A stretch of DNA of 64,000 nucleotides, taken from positions 1-64,000 of the forward strand of contig NZ_CAJXKQ010000001.1 in the NCBI RefSeq assembly GCF_913055835.1, read 5' to 3'. A program made the translations under genes and the position numbers. The notes beneath the pieces were generated by a model. The model did no database searches. It worked only from the letters and a program-made list of their open reading frames with translations, and was not told the origin of the DNA. This document shows positions 60,981 through 64,000 of the stretch, piece by piece. This DNA is from an uncultured Marinobacter sp. (lineage in GTDB: Bacteria > Pseudomonadota > Gammaproteobacteria > Pseudomonadales > Oleiphilaceae). Every line of letters begins with the position of its first letter. Within the stretch, counting starts at the first letter, position 1.

Positions 60981-62864
60981 ATGACAGTTTATTTCGTCCA
61001 GGCCTTTATCTACCTGGTGGCAGCAGTGATCGCTGTGCCCCTGGCAAAACGCTTTGGTCTGGGTTCGGTCCTGGGCTATCTGGTGGCGGGTGTGGTGATC
61101 GGCCCGGTTACCGGGCTGGTAGGGCAGGAAGCCAACACCATCCAGCATTTCGCCGAGTTTGGCGTGGTAATGATGCTTTTCCTGGTTGGCATGGAACTGG
61201 ACCCCAAAGCGCTCTGGGCCATGCGTGTCCGTCTGGTCGGACTTGGTGGGCTGCAGGTGGTGTTGACCGTCGCCGCCGGTATGGCTGTGGCTGTCTGGCT
61301 CGGGCTTCAGTGGCAGACGGCGCTTGCGGTCGGTCTGATCTTTGCGTTGTCGTCCACGGCGATAGTCCTTCAGACCCTCAACGAAAAGGGATTGGTTAAA
61401 ACCGAAGGCGGTCGCAGCGCCTTCTCGGTGTTGCTGTTCCAGGATATTGCGGTCATTCCCATGCTCGCACTGATTCCGTTGCTGGCGTTGCCGGAACTGA
61501 TGGCGGCCGGTGGCGCCACTGAAGACCATGGCAGTCACTTGAGCCTGGTAGACAGCCTGCCAGGCTGGGCCCATGGGCTGGTTGTGGTGGCAGCCATCGC
61601 CGCCGTGGTTGTGGGTGGCCATTACCTGAGCAGGCCCCTGTTTCGGTATGTGGTGCAGTCAGGTTTGCGTGAAGTGTTTACCGCCACCGCGTTGATGCTT
61701 GTGATCGGAATTGCTGCGCTGATGAGCCTGGTGAACCTGTCGCCCGCGCTCGGGGCTTTCCTGGCCGGCGTAGTATTGGCCAACAGTGAATTCCGGCACG
61801 AGCTGGAAGCGAACATTGAACCCTTCAAAGGCCTGCTGTTGGGCCTGTTCTTTATTACCGTGGGCGCGGGCATCAATTTTGACGTTCTGGCGGACCAATG
61901 GGGAACGGTGGTGTCCCTGGCTGTGTCCGTGATTGTGGTCAAGGCCGCTATTCTGCTGGGCCTGGCGTTGCTGTTCAGGGTTCGTGGCAGCAATGGCTGG
62001 CTGTTTACACTGGCTTTGGCCCAGGCCGGTGAATTCGGGTTTGTGCTTCTGACCTACAGCGTCCAGAACAACGTGATTCCTGTGGAAACCTCCCAGATTC
62101 TGTCGCTGGTAGTTGCGCTATCCATGTTCCTGACGCCGCTGCTGTTTATTGTCTATGACCGATTGGTGCTACCGCGCTACCGGCGTTCGCAGAATGATGA
62201 CCGGGAGGCGGATACCATCGACGAGCAGGCGCCGGTTATCGTCGCCGGAGTTGGTCGTTTCGGCCAGATCGTCTGCCGGTTGTTGCGGGCCAATAAGGTT
62301 CCGATCGTGGCGCTGGACCATGAGATTGAGCAGATCGAGAACCTCCGGCAGATCAATATCAGGAGTTTCTTCGGGGATGCCAGTCGGCCGGATTTGCTGG
62401 AAACGGCAGGCATCGAACAGGCTCGGCTGCTGGTGGTGGCGATCGACGATCGGGACCGTTCGGTCCAGATGGTGGAGCACGTGAAGCAGTTCTTTCCTGG
62501 TGTCTGGGTCTTGGCACGCGCCTTCGACAGAGGCCACGGATACCAGTTGAGGGAGGCCGGTGCCGATGATGTGGTGAGTGAAACCTATCATTCGGCGCTT
62601 GAACTCGGTGGGCATGCATTGACTGCCATGGGCGTGCACCCGATGCGTGCCCGCCAGATGACCTGGGCATTTCTCGACAACGAAAAAGCCCACGAGGATG
62701 AGTTGTTCGATGCCTGGAAAGAAATCGAGGAAGGTATCCGGTTCAGCCCCCGTTATGGTGAACTGTTCATGAAGCTGGAAGAAGCGCTCAGCAGCGCCAT
62801 GCATCGGGACTGGGAGGAGCCGAAGCAGGAGGACGTTCCTGTATGGCGGCCGCCGGACCGCTGA
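60981..62864 (+). CDS. CPA2 monovalent cation/proton antiporter (KefB/KefC-like)
   Basis: 627 residues: 12-13 transmembrane helices (about 1-395) with ALSSTAIVLQTLNEKG and SPALGAFLAGVVLANSEFRH motifs, then a TrkA-N/RCK nucleotide-binding domain (VIVAGVGRFGQIVCRLLRA). Kef systems exchange potassium for protons and are gated by glutathione conjugates. ATG 60981 follows AAGGAA; the TTG just before it is less likely. No KefF/KefG partner is adjacent. Confidence 0.9.
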   Translation: MTVYFVQAFIYLVAAVIAVPLAKRFGLGSVLGYLVAGVVIGPVTGLVGQEANTIQHFAEFGVVMMLFLVGMELDPKALWAMRVRLVGLGGLQVVLTVAAGMAVAVWLGLQWQTALAVGLIFALSSTAIVLQTLNEKGLVKTEGGRSAFSVLLFQDIAVIPMLALIPLLALPELMAAGGATEDHGSHLSLVDSLPGWAHGLVVVAAIAAVVVGGHYLSRPLFRYVVQSGLREVFTATALMLVIGIAALMSLVNLSPALGAFLAGVVLANSEFRHELEANIEPFKGLLLGLFFITVGAGINFDVLADQWGTVVSLAVSVIVVKAAILLGLALLFRVRGSNGWLFTLALAQAGEFGFVLLTYSVQNNVIPVETSQILSLVVALSMFLTPLLFIVYDRLVLPRYRRSQNDDREADTIDEQAPVIVAGVGRFGQIVCRLLRANKVPIVALDHEIEQIENLRQINIRSFFGDASRPDLLETAGIEQARLLVVAIDDRDRSVQMVEHVKQFFPGVWVLARAFDRGHGYQLREAGADDVVSETYHSALELGGHALTAMGVHPMRARQMTWAFLDNEKAHEDELFDAWKEIEEGIRFSPRYGELFMKLEEALSSAMHRDWEEPKQEDVPVWRPPDR

Positions 62865-62916
62865 CAGTGAAGTAACGCTGGGCTAGATTATTGTCTGTGC
62901 GGCAGCAGAGGTCAGT

Positions 62917-64000
62917 ATGGTGTTCAGGAAAGCGCTTGTTGTTTCAGGTCTGGTTTTCGCCGGGTCCTGCGCCGCTGCGGAATCGGACAGAAACGAGTGC
63001 ATCGCCAGCAGCATTCAGCCGGAAGCCATTGATCTGGACAAACCTAGGGATCAGCTCGCCCGGCAGAACGATCTGGTCATTCCGGAGGGTGCGCGCATTG
63101 GTAGCATCCAAATTCTTCGCCGTCCGATCTTTGACACCACTGATCCCGAGCAGAACAACGCGCTGTATCGAACCCTGAACGCCCTCAACACGCCTACCTG
63201 GGAATCTGCGCTGCGCGCTCAGTTGGTGTTCGAGGAAGGCGACGTCTACGAGCCCGAGCTTATTTCCGAATCCGAGCGGGTGCTGCGCCAGCGGGAATAT
63301 CTGACCGCAGCCTGGGTGGGCGTTACCCGGGTTTGTGGAGACGAAATCGAGGTAAGTGTTCTGACGAGGGATACCTGGACGCTTTTCCCCAGCGTTGGTG
63401 TGTCGCGATCCGGAGGCGAGAACACCACCAACTTCGGATTGTCCGATCCCAACTTTGCCGGCTCAGGAAAGAGCCTTGGTATCGGCTATGCGAAGGACCC
63501 GGACCGCACCGAAACCAGTCTGTATTTTGATGATCCGAACGTCCTGGGTTCGCACTGGCAGGCAGGGTTCTCGTTCGATGAACGGAGCGATGGCCGGGGC
63601 CGAGGCGCTTACCTTGAGAGGCCTTTCTTCAGCGAAACGACCAACTGGCGATTTGGTCTGAGTGGTATCGACGATGTCCGGGAAGAATCCCGCTACGTCG
63701 GAGCAGAGGCCATTGCCGATTATCGGCGCAGCCACGAGTTTTTCAGCATTGATGGAGGCTGGCGCCTCGCTGAGAGGGACGACCGGCAACTGAGATTGCT
63801 TGCTGGCTACCGCTACGATGCACTCGCTTTCGACCAATTACCCAACGAACCCAATCTCGACATCCTGCCTGAAGACAGAACCCTGAGTTATCCCTGGATT
63901 GGCTTCGATTATCGCCAGAATCGCTTCCGGGAAATGACCAACCTGACCCGGCTTCAGAGGGTCGAGGATGTGCGTGATGGATTCGTGTGGCGAACCGAGC
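62917..64000 (+). CDS. outer-membrane barrel protein, 3' partial
   Basis: An open frame from ATG 62917 to the window end. A signal peptide (about 1-21, ending CAAA) precedes a POTRA-like region (ALRAQLVFEEGDVYEPELIS, ESERVLRQREYLTAAWVGV) and then beta-barrel-like strands (FGLSDPNFAGSGKSLGIGYA). The order POTRA then barrel is that of Omp85/BamA- or ShlB-type proteins; a specific family cannot be named from the fragment. No transport partner is visible yet. Confidence 0.75.
   Translation, partial: MVFRKALVVSGLVFAGSCAAAESDRNECIASSIQPEAIDLDKPRDQLARQNDLVIPEGARIGSIQILRRPIFDTTDPEQNNALYRTLNALNTPTWESALRAQLVFEEGDVYEPELISESERVLRQREYLTAAWVGVTRVCGDEIEVSVLTRDTWTLFPSVGVSRSGGENTTNFGLSDPNFAGSGKSLGIGYAKDPDRTETSLYFDDPNVLGSHWQAGFSFDERSDGRGRGAYLERPFFSETTNWRFGLSGIDDVREESRYVGAEAIADYRRSHEFFSIDGGWRLAERDDRQLRLLAGYRYDALAFDQLPNEPNLDILPEDRTLSYPWIGFDYRQNRFREMTNLTRLQRVEDVRDGFVWRTE

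Noticed and set aside
1..64000. Search by eye for CRISPR arrays, tRNA/rRNA genes, IS ends and phage or defence genes
   Set aside because: No regularly spaced repeats, no tRNA-like cloverleaf, no transposase, integrase or defence-type protein was recognised.

Overview
The window reads as a chromosome segment of a marine gammaproteobacterium, most likely Marinobacter or a close relative. This rests on the protein repertoire (RadD, DUF3175, DUF1857, TRAP and BCCT transporters, a THF-linked methylamine cluster) and on uniform moderate-GC codon use; no marker gene or search confirms the genus. No tRNA, rRNA, CRISPR array or insertion sequence was seen. The first ~1.03 kb is different: very GC-rich, with two uncharacterised ORFs, and it breaks abruptly into the middle of a radD gene. 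I read this as an assembly chimera or foreign join, not native sequence.

Layout. 1-1031: foreign-looking GC-rich block. 1032-10.4 kb: truncated radD, a small membrane protein divergent from an XRE regulator over a perfect palindrome, SlyD-like FKBP, aldo/keto reductase, a secreted HExxH peptidase-like protein, a DUF6152/membrane-protein pair, NUDIX hydrolase and several small proteins. 10.4-18.9 kb: OsmC, an unusual CLC protein lacking both canonical glutamates, a frameshifted ABC-type binding protein, a complete DctPQM TRAP transporter, an FkbM methyltransferase and an MscS channel. 19.0-28.9 kb: a porin, a LysR regulator, and a six-gene operon for an oligopeptide-type ABC importer (with the two ATPases fused) followed by a lipoprotein hydrolase and a cytoplasmic alpha/beta hydrolase. 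28.9-40.8 kb: GST, patatin-like lipase, BCCT transporter, YqeY, VWA and DnaJ proteins, a minimal 2OG oxygenase, MtgA, TenA, EamA/LysR pair and a DsbA-family protein.

40.9-50.4 kb holds the most coherent metabolic system: a DmdA/GcvT-like methyltransferase, a MetF-like reductase and formate-THF ligase in one operon, a GbdR-like GlxA/AraC regulator, an L-serine dehydratase, and a dimethylglycine-dehydrogenase-like flavoprotein with a folate domain. Together they could strip methyl groups from a methylated osmolyte onto THF, oxidise them to formate with ATP gain, and feed glycine-derived serine to pyruvate. 50.5-64 kb: small DUF proteins, a racemase-family protein without the catalytic cysteines, methyltransferases, LysR and MocR/PdxR regulators, a flavin-binding PNPOx-like protein, an SdsA-type alkylsulfatase lipoprotein, a homocysteine methyltransferase-family protein, a KefB/C-type antiporter and the start of an outer-membrane barrel protein that runs off the end.

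The strongest new signals are: (1) two matching palindromes (GATGCA-N6-GCATA) linking the LysR gene, porin and ABC/hydrolase operon into one predicted regulon; (2) the THF demethylation cluster; (3) a CLC protein predicted to be a channel; (4) an 11-bp inverted repeat around the MocR/flavoprotein start sites; and (5) a one-base frameshift in a solute-binding protein.
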